Source of the DNA: Kryptolebias marmoratus
Lineage: Eukaryota > Chordata > Actinopteri > Cyprinodontiformes > Rivulidae
Assembly (NCBI RefSeq): GCF_001649575.2
Contig: NC_051438.1
Location: 10,148,227 to 10,212,226 of the forward strand
Reading direction: 5' to 3'
Length of the DNA: 64,000 nt
Under the pieces are notes generated by a model. That model was given only the letters and a program-made list of their open reading frames with translations. It was not told the origin of the DNA and made no database searches. Position 1 is the first letter of the stretch, and each line of letters opens with the position of its first letter. A program made the translations under genes and the position numbers. Below, piece by piece: positions 11,116 through 42,758 of this stretch.

Positions 11116-13169
11116 ACAGATTATTTCTCACCTGTTAGAAAACAGATTTAAATGTAAATTAGGAAGATTATATTCTATGTTAGTTACTGGGATTGCTGGA
11201 TGGCGTCTTTATTGACTCGTTTTTATGCAATTACATCTCAGTTATGGCAAAATGAAGAATATTTTCACTGTTGCACTGCAGCCTGTGCTCGTTCCGACTC
11301 GTTTCGCCGGCACGAGTCACATTCGTGTACAGACAAATCACCTGAACGCACCGAACTAAGTCCAAGAGTGAACTTTTCCCGCGACAATAAATTAGACATC
11401 TAAATCAGCGGCTGAAGCCACGTGCGGATGCGCGCATGTTTCTCCAAGTCTCTGCCTAATTGAAAAACCCATAATCTCGTTTCCCCTCTTCCTGCAGGGA
11501 AAACCCATTATTAGACTCTGTGCACAGCTCGGCCCCGCTGGGACGAGGGAAAGTGGCTGCACAACAATGATGTGAGGCCTTGGAATGAAGGTGTAGAGAA
11601 TCAGATTCCAGCAGGGTAAACATCATCATCCTGCTCCCAGCTGAAAACTCGGCTTGTTTTCTCGCCTTGCAGGGTCGAACGCTACCCCATCCCCTCACCC
11701 CCTCCCAGCCTTGGACCTCTGGACCACCTGCAGCTCCGCCGATGACAGATTCGCTCCTCGCCGAGGACCATCAGTGCCAAAGAGAGACTAATCCTCCTGC
11801 TTCTGCCCCCGAAGTACAGTGGGCCTGTCACTCGTTCACTCATTCAGCATACCTTTAGCTGCTCGGCCCTGTGTGTCAATACGAAGCAAGCCGGCAGGAG
11901 GCAGACAGTAGGTTCCCACGGCGCTCTATTCATAGCCTTCCAGTGGAATCTGCGACCTGTCCAGGCCTGCCTCATGAAACCTGCTCCTCATAATGAAGGG
12001 CATTGATGCTCCTTCTCGTTTCGCATTCACCTTGACGTCTCTGTTACAAACCCACACGGCGTCTCCTCTTAATCCAGGAGGGCTTCTTTGCCTTTATTCG
12101 GATACTTGACGCATTGCCAGGATGACACAGCTCAGAAATGTGGAGAGAGAGAAGAAAAAAAAAAAAAGGAGAAGTCGACTGTAGGGCACGGCGAGGGTGA
12201 AGTTTTGGACGTTCGGGAGTTATTAGCTTGGAGGATGGTGTATCTGTGTGCTCGACTCCCTGTGTTTAATCTAGGTAAGGACCTGGTCAATGATTTACCA
12301 GGGTCAGCCGCATTTTTTCTTGCCTTTACAAGCTAAGGAGATTACAGCAAATCCTCTCATTAATGATTTATTCATGCCAGAAACAGAAGACTAGAAAGAG
12401 CTCATCTTCCTCAAAAGAGGATCAAACCTTTATGAGCATTAATATGAAAGCCCATTAATTACAATGGAAAAAAACAACTAAATGTTTTTCCTGTTGGTTA
12501 AGTTCCCCCCCCCCTCCCGGTGCGTTGGCAGGAGTGTGTGAAACCGAGCTCCCGGTCCTCCTTGACCCCCTGAAGTTTCAACACAAGCTGAGCTGATAGT
12601 GTACGCGGAGGCCTTTGGGTTATCAGAGGTAAACACAGGCTGGAGCTGAGTCTGCGGCTCTGATTTAAAGTCAGCAGCCCTGACCTCGAGCGCCACACAT
12701 GAACCCCTGTCAGCCAGACGGATGCACTGCTGCGGGAGCCAGCGACAGAGGCTGAAGCTGGACGACGACCAGATTTTTAAAATATAATGAGAACATTTCT
12801 GACAAGGTTTGAAGGGTGCCAACACAGCTACTGCCCGAAATATCCAACAGGCATCACCTTTCTTCTCTAAAGCCCAATAATAGTTGTCTGACTGCTGATT
12901 CAGGAAATAAACTATTGTTTTAACATGGCTTTGCAACAAACTACTTCTGCCCTACTTGTTGCTATTTTAAACATTTACGTGTCAAAACGTTCAGCTCATT
13001 CTGGAGATTAAGGATATAACTTTTGGTTTTGGTAACTTTTACACTTTCCTAAAGAGTATTTAACTTTATTTACAAACATTTCATTCATAGAAACACACTG
13101 GGATCTCCTAAATTCCCTCAAAAACATTCTTCTCATTAAAATCTTTAATTTAGTACACAAACTCTATTT
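11116..13169. other. Intergenic, no gene recognised
   Basis: Balanced composition, lower in repeats than its surroundings. Open frames are short and without recognisable motifs. This is the likeliest place in the left arm for conserved non-coding DNA, which cannot be judged without alignment. Confidence 0.5.
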
Positions 13170-13545
13170 CTGTTCTTTTATGATACTTTTAGCTTTTAGC
13201 TATCCTTTTGCTACTTTTAGCTTTTAGCTAGCCCTTTTATACCTTCAGATCCTAGCTAGCTTTTAGATACTTTTAGCTTTTAGCTAGAAGTTTGTTATGA
13301 TTAGCTACCCATTTGTTCCCTTAGTTTTTAGCTAGCCTTTTGCTACCTTTAGCTTTTAGTTACCCTGTTACTGCTTTTAGCTAACTTTGCTACTTTTATC
13401 ATCTAGCTAGTTTTTTGATAATTTGGCTTTTAGCTGTTGTTTTGCTTCTTTTAAGCTGTTTTGCTCTCTTTATCTTATTTAGCTTATTTTACCTTTTGTC
13501 TAGCATTCTGCGCCTTTCAGCTTTTAGCTCGTGCTCTGTTTATTT
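13170..13545. repeat. Degenerate minisatellite-like TTTTAGCTAGC repeat
   Basis: About twenty irregular copies of TACTTTTAGCTTTTAGCTAG-like words follow one another. Unit length is not constant. A related but weaker tract is at 10495-10740 (TTTGCTGCTTTTAGCTA-like). Confidence 0.7.
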
Positions 13546-15234
13546 TATCTTGAAGAACTCCGGTTCAGCTTCTTCAGCAGCTCCTCCAGTTTGAACCGTA
13601 CTTTCATATTGATCTCAGCTGACAAAACGCTGACGGTTTGATGTATAAACTGTCTAAAAAGTGTAAAGAGAACCAGGATCAAAGAAACGTTGAGGCTGCT
13701 GCCAGTGGATCATTAGGGTCTCCATGGTAACCACACACATCCGTCACGCAGAGGAGAAATGAAGCCTCAAACCAACAGAAACTGTAAAAAACTAAAAGTC
13801 GTACTGAAAGATTTCTGACCCATCAGTGGCAGAAGCATCTGGTCATCACAAAAGGTATTTTTTTAAATTATCTACAGGGATATGACAAGTTAAACAGACC
13901 CTTCACTACCAGTTTTGAGGAGAAAAGTCTGAGCTAAGTTAAAATGGACGTCAATGAAAGTTTGGATGTGCGCTCTGCTATAAGAGAACTTGTCTTATAG
14001 CGGTGAGAGACACTGGGTGAACGAAGACAACGCCTACATTTGGATGAGTGAATCATATAAGAAGTGTGAAGTTTGTGAAAACATTTGATGTTAAGACAGT
14101 TCTGAAGTTAGCATCCGCCATCGCCACACTCGGCTGAAGATTTCAGGGTGAAAATCTTCAAAAATCACAAGACTTGATACAAGTTCAGTCATGTAAAGTC
14201 CATTTTTCACCTTCCAATGACCTGGTGTAGACTCTCGGTCGTCCAGGACACGGTGAATCCAAGAAAAGGTTAGAAAACAAAGACAAATGGACTTCTGTTC
14301 CGAGGAGCTTTCACAGTTTCATAGAGAAAGCTCCTCGGAGGAGAAGCGAAACATCTTCAGCTACAGAATAGAAGTCCTGTTGTCTTCATTTTTTAACTTT
14401 TTTTTGGAACATCGAATGAGGTTTCTACAGTGAAGTACATCTGAACTTTAGGGTGGGTTTCTTCACTTATTTTTTCCCCAAATCCTGTTGATTCCTACGG
14501 GGAAATTTTCACTGTTTTGCACGTTTTTGTCTACATCGTGCAATGTGGTGATGGTGTGATCCTCAGAATGTACGAATGGGAGGAAGAATGTACCACCGGA
14601 GCTCAGAAGCTCAGTGCTTTTCTGAAGGCCGACGTGTGACAGGCAGGCTGACGTGGTGACAGACGGGGGCCTCTTCATGTGTGAGCAGGACATGAAGGGA
14701 GCTCTCTGCCAGGCCCCGTTCTCGTGCTCCTGCATTGATCTGAGGACCTCTTTAATAATCATGCACTTTCCAAAAAAAAAAAGAAGTCTGTGCAGCTTTC
14801 ATCCTTTCTCCTGCTACCTTGTGTGCTTACTTTTATCATCTAACCGTGGCACTCGGCGCCTCCTCACAACTCACAACAAAGCTTCGCTGCAGCTAAAAGG
14901 CCCTTTGATACATGTGATAAACGCATAAAGGTGCCACAGCATCTTTACAAACTGGGGGGGGGGGGAGATGCACATTTTGCACAGACGTATGGAAAACACA
15001 CTGCAAGTTTAGGACGTCTGACTTGGAGTAGACTGCCCCCGTGTGGCCGGAGAGTGATTAACACGTGCAGCTTCACGACAGACCTGCTTCAGTCCGTCGG
15101 TTTAAAGCCTCTTTACTGAGTCCACATCAGTTCAGACTCCAGGATCGTCTCTGATGATTTCACAGATTCAGGGAGAAACCAAATTCAGATGCGGCCCCCT
15201 CCATTTCTGGAGAACTCGATGATTTGGTGAGGAG
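13546..15234. other. Intergenic, no gene recognised
   Basis: Apart from the hairpin near 14302, only short open frames, an A run near 14771 and a G run near 14955 are seen. Confidence 0.5.
14302..14341. repeat. Hairpin: 13-bp perfect stem, 13-nt loop
   Basis: CCGAGGAGCTTTC and GAAAGCTCCTCGG are exact complements. They are embedded in text (GAGAAGCGAAACATCTTCAG) like a dispersed fish repeat, so this is probably part of a transposable-element terminal hairpin and not a gene. Confidence 0.75.
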
Positions 15235-15335
15235 GTGATTAAACCATTTGATTCAGGTGTGTTGGAGCAGAAAAAAACAAAAACTTCCAGGACAAGTGGA
15301 GCCTCAAGCAGGGGATTTTGATACCCCTGCTTTAA
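15235..15335. mobile_element. Fragment of the same hAT MITE family
   Basis: GATTCAGGTGTGTTGGAGCA followed by TTCCAGGACAAGTGGAGCC and CAGGGGA matches one half of the 53721-53922 element. No clear TSD. Confidence 0.5.
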
Positions 15336-15369
15336 CCTTTAGTCAAGATTTAATCTGAGTTTTCTTCAA

Positions 15370-15790
15370 CAGTGTCTCTCTCTTTGCCACTCTCAAATAA
15401 AGCTCAGACTGGTGAAGAATCTGATCAGCAGGTGTTATTTGTATAATCTCTCTCATCTCACCTGCTGGAGCTTTAATTCCTTCAGAGTTAAAGCTCCAGC
15501 ATGGTGGTCTCTCTCACCGTCCTCCTTCACGCTCACTCAGTTTGAGGACAACCTGCTCTTGGTAGATTTATACAAGTCCCATAATCCTTCCAGAACTCCT
15601 GGGATGTTTAGGACCTTTAGATGTCCTTCTGTATCCACCCGCTGACTTGTACTCTTCAGTAATCTCTTCTCCAAGCTGAATCAGGACAGGCACTTTAAAG
15701 GGGGGTGAATATTTACGCAATCACTGATTTACATTACATATTTTTTTTATTTAATTGGTATTACCAGTAGAAAAAAATTGATTTCACTTT
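15370..15790. mobile_element. Probable Tc1-like element fragment
   Basis: Sequence such as AAAGGGGGGTGAATATTTACG followed by AT-rich DNA, preceded by text like TTGCCACTCTCAAATAAAGC, resembles the terminal third of a Tc1-like repeat common in fish. No open transposase frame remains. The family call is from memory of the repeat type. Confidence 0.4.
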
Positions 15791-16239
15791 GTCATTGAAG
15801 GTTTTTTTTGGTAACAAAGGCCAATTTTTACAGATAATAACAGCAATAAAACCACGAACCATCCAAGCGGGCGAAAACTTTATTTTTCTCAGCGACTCTT
15901 TCTGTGAGGCTCGTGAGGCGGCAGCAGCTCTCTTCTTCGGTTTAATGTCGCTTCCCTCTCCGCTCGTCCAAGTTGCGACATTAAAACGTTGGCTTTTTGT
16001 CAGCTTCGATTATCACAGAAACGAGTCCAAAAAATGACTAAGGGGCTCCCGAGGAGAGAGGTAACGAATGCTGGACTTTTGAGCCCGAGCTGCATCGGCA
16101 CTTTTGTAAATGTCTTCACAAACGTCGCAGAATCAAGTGGCAATGGGAGCAAATGATGTTAGGCCCAATCCCGCGCGACCCTGAGAGATGCTGCAAGGCG
16201 TGTTGGCCCTCGGAGCGTGTGGCGAGGAGGACCATCTGC
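15791..16239. other. Intergenic, no gene recognised
   Basis: Short unrelated frames only, between a Tc1-like fragment and dispersed repeat copy B. Confidence 0.5.
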
Positions 16240-16825
16240 TACTACCACACGTCTGGAAATCCAACTACGCTGTAACCATTACCGTGTTGGCTGAGGTCGA
16301 TCAGCTGTCGCGGCCATCTTGAATTGACTTTACTTCAAAGCGTTTAGGGGTTTGCGGATGTTGAAAGTCTCACAAAGCCTCACCCAGTGGTTCTGGTGAT
16401 ATTTTGCTAACAGCATTTGGACGAGTTCAGTTAACGCCACAGTTTTAGGCGGAGCTGGGAGTCACTCTCAGCTACTATCACACCCCTAAAAAATAATAAT
16501 CCAGCCCAATATCTGTGAAACCGACCGAGCTGTAGCCATTGTAGTGGTTCCTAAGGTCAGCTGGTTGTGGCAGCCATCTTGAATCAGGTCGACTCCGAAC
16601 GTGAATCAGCTGCATGCGGGAATCAAACTGTGACCTTGGATGAATCTAAACGAAAACCAAGACTGGCCCCGGCTGAGCTACAGACACGTTTCTGCTTCCT
16701 GAGTGGCGGCCATCTTGTTTTTGGGGTGTCTCCGAACATCACTTGTAGCTGTACATCCAGGGATTAGTGTGTGGGAGTTTTATTAAAATCCACCCTGTGG
16801 TTCATGAGATATTTTGCTAACAGGG
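16240..16825 (-). repeat. Dispersed repeat family, copy B (reverse orientation)
   Basis: On the minus strand it starts TTAGCAAAATATCTCATGAAC (16782-16820) and repeats GGCCATCTTGAATTGACTT / GCAGCCATCTTGAATCAGG and GACTCTCAGCTACTATCAC-like segments in at least two units. Confidence 0.6.
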
Positions 16826-17070
16826 CAAAAACCCATAACCATCCTTTTCCCTTTGGTGATAATTAGAGTTTAGGATTTTTAGCACCACACAAAAGTTCAA
16901 CCCTGAAATTCTTCCATAATAAAAATTTGAGGTGCCGGGTTTGGAGTACAGCGCCCTCATGTGGTGGGAGGGACTACAGTGGGCACCGGTCACGCCCAAA
17001 CCCCACTTTCCTGCTGAGCTCAGAGCATAAAAAAAACAAAACAAAAAACAAACAAAAAAAAAAAGGTAAC

Positions 17071-19156
17071 ACGGAAGAAATGTGTTGATTTTTATTCAAA
17101 AGTTACTGTCTCCAGACAAGTACAAATCAGAAAACAGAGTGACTGAAAGAAGGTGGGATAATAGACAATAAACTCAGAGCGTGGGAGAAGAATGAGAAAA
17201 CAGAAATGGCCAAAAAAGAAAAAAAAAAAAAAGGAAAAAGAGCAAAATTAAATTTTGTATATATACACACATGATCGAATAGGAATTTATACCGATGTAG
17301 TGGTAAGTAACAAACAATAAACAGTACTGGGTTGTTTTTTTTTTTTTTCGTTAAAAGAATTTTCTTTTCTCTTTTTTTGTGTTTTTTTTACTTACATAAA
17401 ATAATTAGGCAAACACATATAGGCTGTTTATCTACTTTATCACATTACATCCGACCACCTCGTAAGTTCCTGTTCTAAGAGCCAATTATCCACCTCTGAC
17501 ATGGAAGATTACTGTGAGAAAAGGTGACCTCCACAAGCATGTTTTAAGGCTTAAGCATGGAATGACTACAAAATAAAGACCTCAGTAGACAAAACATTTC
17601 ATTAAAACTTGTGTGACAAACATGTCAAAAAACCTAAGCTTTGTCTAGCTGCCACAGCGCTGCTGAATAACGTTTCGATCTCGGCGCGGTCCGAGTTTCG
17701 ACCTCACGGGCCGAACGTTTGAAATCTAGAAGCGGTTTTTTTTTTTTTTTCTTGGTTTGTTTTGTGTTGTTTTCTCGGCGTGACAGGACTTCCTTTTCCA
17801 TGTTGAGAAAAAACCTTAAAGCTGAATTTCACAAGTCTTTTTTTTTTGTTGTTTTTCATTAGTTTTATCCAAACTAATTTACACGTAGGAAAAAAGGTAG
17901 AAAGACATTATCAAGACCCAAAAAAAAAAAAAAAAGGAGGAAAAATTAAAACGTAAAAATACAATTTAAAAAAAAAAATCTTCCTTGATGCATGATTTCA
18001 CATGCTTTTTTTTTTTTTTTTTAAGTTTTACATTTCTGCAACTTTCTCGCTAAAGATTGAAAATAAGAAAAAAGAAAAAAAAAAAAGCAAAAGCACATAT
18101 AAAATCAGCACCGATTCATATATAACTTTTATTTAAAATGTAGAGATTTTAACATGATGCTGTGGGAGTTTTAGGAGAGCAAAAAAAGGTGACCATTTTG
18201 TGTTTTTCTTTTTTAAATTATACTTAATTTTCCATCGCGGTGTTATTTTCTAGAGCCCACACAGTGGCACTACTGGAATAAAACTCTCTTCTTGTTGTTG
18301 TTTCTTTGAGGGGGGAGGAAAAGGAGAGACAGATTATTCTAGCAGACGGTTACGGAGTGACCCCCCCGACTCTTGGGGAGTTGGGACAGAGCAAAAGTGA
18401 ACTCTGGGTAATCTTCACAGCATAAAGGGATCTAGACCGATTCTACGTGACATCTCAACATCTTAACCACCAGTGGTTTTTTCAGGACCTCAACTCAGAC
18501 CCGACAACAGGGAGGGAGGGGGGGGGTAAAAAAAAACAAAGAAACAAAACCTGAAGAGATCGAAGTTGAAGAAATAAAACGATAAGGAAACGAAAGCACA
18601 AACAGAAAGACCTCCATCCACTTGGCTAACACGGTACAAGCAAGCTACTACAGTTCGTTTATAAATTACTACATCACACCTGGTAACTTACTACAATTGT
18701 AAAAAGGGTTAGACATAAAAAAAATGTTTAAGTTAAAAACACACCAATTCTTCCCCCGTTTTATTTAAAAAAAAAAAAAAGAAAAAGAAAAGAACAAAAG
18801 GAAAGATAGGAAGGAAAAAAAAAACAGAAAAAGTTATTGATTTTTTTTTCTTTTTTCAGACGTTTCTAATAGGTTTTGGAAGTGGCCTGGTTCACTGGTT
18901 TTCAAACAGGAAGAGCTTACCCAACATTAGAAAAGTAAAATTTTCAAAACAAAGTCCTCTCTGAGCAAGCAACACTGAGTGTGGGTCGTCATTGGTCCAC
19001 GTGGAGTACAAGCCAGAATCTTTTCTTCTTCTTTTTTTTTTTGTTTTATTTTTGCTTTTTCTTACAGAAAACACTTCCGTTTTCTCATCTAAAATTCTCT
19101 TTAAATACAAAGCGCCTCTTCTGTTCTCCCAGCGTCGAAATCATCTGGATAGTAGC
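17071..19156 (-). other. stag2: stag2 3' untranslated region
   Basis: The 3' UTR runs from the stop codon to a minus-strand AATAAA at 17091-17096 (TTTATT on the plus strand). It is about 2.1 kb, very AT-rich, with many poly-A and poly-T runs (for example around 17730-17750, 17920-17935 and 18006-18022). It contains no significant open reading frame. The 3' end is inferred from the poly(A) signal only. Confidence 0.65.
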
Positions 19157-38236
<19,080 letters not shown>

Positions 38237-39159
38237 TTCTGTAACATCTTTTGGATAACGTCAACTTAGATCTGACTTGAGGTCTTCAGTGAAAAATGAG
38301 ACAGGGGAGGTTGCATGTGACCTAAAACAGAAAACATACAGACTTTACTATGCAAATATTTCTTTTGATGTATGCTTGGAGGAAGAAAGAGAGAGATAGA
38401 GAAAAAAAAAAAGTTTCACATGGTAACAGGGGGCGGACACAAAAGCTACTGTCATGCCTGCCCGCTTCTCATTGGTTCCCCGCTTCTCAGTTTTCCTTGT
38501 TTTACAGACGACGTCACGCAAGCGAGACCGAAGGGTCGTCCTCAGTGGCCAAATATGGTAGAGCCCAATCCGCCCCGGACAATGTCAACCAATCAAAGAG
38601 CTCCGTCAACATCAACACTATACCGCAGGCCACACAGACAGCATTGCATGGTTGTGATGTGTAAAAATTAACTCGTGAAAATTAAGAGCACTTTTAATGT
38701 CAGGGCTTTTCATTGGACTGACAATTTAAACAGCTCAGTCCTGCGAGGGCAAACAAACTCCTACAATAAAATAATTTAATATAATGTTCACCACTTTGGG
38801 ACTAGGTCTACCATATGCAGTACTAACAAACAACTGTATACTGATCTGAAATGCTCATTACAGTAATGACAGCTGAGCAGAAGATGAATAATTTGATGTT
38901 TGGTTAGTCAAAACTCTGATAAGATCCTGCAAATAAAGGCCTACATCCATCACTTTCAATTAACAGAAAAAAATAGTAACTGCCTTCATTTCTTATTTGT
39001 TTCAGACAGTGGTGTGCGCAAACCAATGCAACGACATGCAACTTTGTGCGTGTTGACCAATGTTAGAATAATATTTTACGCGCTGCAACATTACGTGCGC
39101 ACTTCCTCGCCAGTGATGGGATACTGCACAAGAAGACATCACGATTATATGGGTGTACG

Positions 39160-40330
39160 CTGAAAAAAAGTGGCGCCAAATCGCACGGTGCCTCTTCGCG
39201 ACAAAGTTACCACAGCTCGGCCAGTGGCGCACATTCTGGGACGAAACGACACCGAGGGGAGCCGACGTGCTCGACTTCCAGCCGGCTGCGGCGTCGCAAA
39301 CGCGCCCGCCTCGACCCCCTGCAGCCACGCCGGCGCGGGCGCGCTCGCGGTCGGCTCCTGTCAAAATTGACACCGGTGCGCCGCTGGTGCTAACAGCGCC
39401 ACCAGCTAAGGAACCGCGGAGCTCGTCGTCTTTCCCTCGACGTCAGCTAGTTGAAATCTGACGAAGTAAGCCGTCGGTACAAAAGCAAAAAAGAAAATAA
39501 AATAAATTAAAAAACTGCGCGCAGATGAACAAGTGAGGCTAACGCGACCGAGCGAGGCACTGTAGCCTGATTCGGAAGCGCACTGGGCGCGTTTGCTGCT
39601 ATAAATTCACAACAAAACAACAAGCTCTACTGTACGAGCTAAAGCTAAAACGAGCTAATCAACAATTTAGCCAGCGGCATCGTCTACCTTCTGTATGCAC
39701 ACAGACAGCATGCGATGCTCGCACCGAGAACAAGCGAGTAAACAAAAAATACGATGAAATTGACGAGCTGAGGACAACTAGCAATAGTTAGCCATGTTAA
39801 CAGCTACGGCTAACCTAAAAAAAGGGAGAAAAAAAAACATCACGTCCTTGCGTCCTCCATCTTGCCTCGGGAGTTCCAGTGCCGTATTGCATAAGCAACA
39901 AACACTTTTGTTTACAAATATATGAGGAGTAAGTAAGCAGAAATAGCAAGACGGGTTTTTTTGCGGATCGAACTGTGTATTTTGTGCAGTTGTGCCTAAA
40001 ATCCTAGTTCGCCAGATGAAAGTAGCGACGTACCGCGAGAGCTCGGCTCAGGCAGACATCCGCGCTCCGAGCTCCCCTACAGCTAGCATGGCTAACGAGA
40101 CGGCTAGCAAAATACAAATCAACTAAGTTCCAGATAGCTCTCCGCCATTTTACAGCTAACTTACCTGGTTCTGAAATGTAGTCCCGGTCCAATCCTAACT
40201 TTTATTACACTTATACAGCCCCTGTCTTAATCCCGCTACAATTCTGAGGGGAGAAAAAAAAGAGTTTAAAAGTCGCGGTCAGAGGCGGTTTCGGACGTTC
40301 TCACCCCGCTCGCTCCGTAGTTCGGTTTGT
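39160..40330. promoter_or_regulatory. CpG-rich promoter region of stag2
   Basis: CpG dinucleotides are dense at 39160-39470 and again at 40010-40330, unlike the AT-rich flanks. An AAGATGGAGG-like site occurs on the minus strand near 39850-39860 and an AAAATGGCGG site near 40140-40152. Both resemble YY1-type elements found near the starts of housekeeping genes. The assignment is inferred from composition and from lying just upstream of stag2. Confidence 0.5.
40165..40320 (-). other. stag2: stag2 non-coding first exon (approximate 5' end)
   Basis: On the minus strand a strong donor (AACCAG then GTAAGT) lies at 40165/40164. It would splice to the TTTTAG acceptor at 38322-38324, just upstream of the initiator ATG. 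The region is GC-rich and precedes the coding exons in the right orientation. The 5' boundary is a guess, since no TATA box fixes it. Confidence 0.5.
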
Positions 40331-40539
40331 TGTTTCGACGACCTGGGAGGAGGAAATCCTGGTGCAGAGCTACCACCTAGCGGCCGTATTACCCGCATCA
40401 GATGCACTGTAGCTGGCCTGACACCTAGTGGTGGAAGACGAGTACTGCAGCTTCACTTTATATAGGGGCCGGCCTTATGTGAGCGCCAATGAGAAAAAAA
40501 TGTCTGGGAAGGCAACTTCACCAAAAATATATATTTTAC

Positions 40540-41400
40540 AATAGTATATATTTTAGAGTAGGTCATACCCAACAGCTTGGTGTCCAAACTGCACAACCTT
40601 ACCCTGAGCTCCACCATCTGCAGCTGGACTCTGTATTTCCTGACCCTCAGTCTGTCAAGTTGGGGAACTACACCACCTCCACCACGAACACCGGTGCCCC
40701 CCAAGGATGTGTGATGAGCCCTCTCTGCACGTGACTGTCAGCCTGTCCACGCAACAAATACCATCATTAAGTGCTGATCTTCGTCGATGATGAATCAGCA
40801 TACAGGAGAGGGACAGAAAACCTGACAACCTGGTGCACCGCCAGCGATCTCATCCTGAACAGCAAAAAGACCAAGGAGATTGTGGTGGACTGCAGGAGGT
40901 CCAGAGGGTCTGCTCCAACCCCTGTGATCATCAATGGAGAGGCAGTGGAGAGAGTCCCCAGCTTCAGGTTTCTGAGCGTTTACATCACTGAGGACCTCTG
41001 CTGGATAACACACGCACCCCACGTCACAGGCAGGACACAACACCTCGACTTCCTGAGGATGCTAAGGAACCTCCTCCTCAGAATCTCCTCGTGAAGTTTT
41101 ATCGGTGCGTGGAGGAGAGCGTCCGGACGTGCTACATCGCGGCATGGTATGCAGAATGCCTCAAGAGGGAGCAGAAGGCACTGCAGAGGGCCATGGGGTC
41201 CGATCTACCTGCCATGAGCCACGTCTTTGAGACCCAATGTCACAGCAGGGCTCAGACCATTACCCAAGACCTGATCCACCCTGCACCACCATCTCTCCAC
41301 CAGAGAATCAAGATTATTCAGCCACCAGCTACAAGACTGAAAAACAGCTTCATCCCAAGAGCTGTAGGACTCTAACACACACATTTTGAGACTGTCAATG
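40540..41400 (+). mobile_element. L2-like LINE remnant, reverse transcriptase C-terminal half
   Basis: Broken frames read NTGAPQGCVMSPL, IFVDDES (the FADDT region, altered), ENLTTWCTASDLILNSKKTK, EIVVDCRRSRG, ERVPSFRFLSVYITEDLCW, and then FYRCVEESVRTCYIAAWY and KNSFIPRAVGL. This order is the RT thumb and C-terminus of L2/Maui-type fish LINEs. There are at least two frameshifts, so it is inactive. It sits between stag2 and xiap. Confidence 0.8.
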
Positions 41401-41849
41401 TAAATGTTCCTCGTTTACTTATTGTTCTCATTTCTGTTTGTTAATATCTTGTTACTAGCCTTATTTTCTTTCTTGGTCTGGGAATAAAAGAATTTTGTTG
41501 TAACACTGGCAACAGTCATGCAATCACAATTTTAAAAAAAACAAAAACATATCCTTTAGAATAGTTCTTTTACGTCAAAAATTGCATCACACACCAGAAA
41601 TTTGTACATCTGTATTCAATTTACAATAAATTTTTGATAATTACTCAGCTGCTGCAGCCAAGCTGCTTTTGTTAATTAGTAAGTTCCCCCCCCCTCCCCC
41701 CATTTCAGGTTAACACAGACGTGAGTTTTTAACGTTTTCTGTAAAACGTCAACATAAAATGGCCGCATCAAAATAAAAATCAAGTTTTCAACCCATTTTA
41801 AATGAGTCCGCTGAAACAAAAAGGAACTGACTGCAGTTTAACGACAAAC

Positions 41850-42758
41850 ACACTTCAGATTTATTTATTTTTGGTTGCACAACAAATTGAAAGGACAGAA
41901 TGACAAAAATAATCATAGCACACCGATTAAACCCGGGCCCTAACATAGAGCTCGTCAGTTATTATTTAAAGTCTTGAGCAACTCACAATATTAGGACACA
42001 GATTATTTTAATCTGATAAATAAAAACAGATCTAAAAAGAAAATACACAAGACTACAGATATGAAAGACTGAAAAACCTGATTAGCTTGACATCCTTTGT
42101 CCAGCTCAGTTAAAGTATAATGTATGATTACACATATAAACCTAAAGAAACACACCTCTAATCTAAAAGTGTCACATAATGAGAGCTGTCCTTTAGTGTG
42201 TTTTTAAAAGTCTGTTAGGAATGACCCAAAATAAAACAAAAAGCACTTCAGCTACCTTTAAAATTATCCTTTTAACAACTTTTTACAATAGTAGTGATTG
42301 TGAAAATATTTCTTGTGATATGTGGTAAATATTTAATTACAATATATATAACAACTATTAAAATACAGAACACCTATTATACATATATTGTTAAATTACA
42401 ACATTCAATTCTTTTCCATATCCACCTCGCTCTGTTAAGGGTCGTGGTGAATCTTGGAGCTTATTACGCCCTGGACAGGTCGCCCGTCTTTCACAGGCCT
42501 GACGCAGACAGACGAGAAACAACCACGTGCGCTCACACTCACACAGTCAGCTTGGACCTCCAGTTCACTCAACTTGCATGTTTTGGACTGTGGGATATAA
42601 CCAGGATGCCTGGGACACACACACATAAACAGAAACATACACACTCCACACAAGGTTCAATCTGGGAGCTTTCTTACTGAGGTGTCAGGTGTGGCGGGCA
42701 CAACATCATTAAAAGGAAAGCAGCATTTTCATGGCAGGGTTTGTTGTTCCTTTAAGCC
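41850..42758 (-). other. xiap: xiap 3' untranslated region
   Basis: The region between the stop codon and overlapping minus-strand AATAAA signals (TTTATTTATT on the plus strand at 41860-41869) is AT-rich and lacks open frames on the gene strand. The end point rests only on the poly(A) signals. Confidence 0.55.

Noticed and set aside
14302..14341. microRNA precursor
   Set aside because: The stem is only 13 bp and lies in repeat-like sequence, too short for a pre-miRNA.
39002..39461. Possible novel protein genes in the CpG block
   Set aside because: Composition-driven frames open on both strands, with no recognisable domain. Kept only as a low-priority promoter observation.
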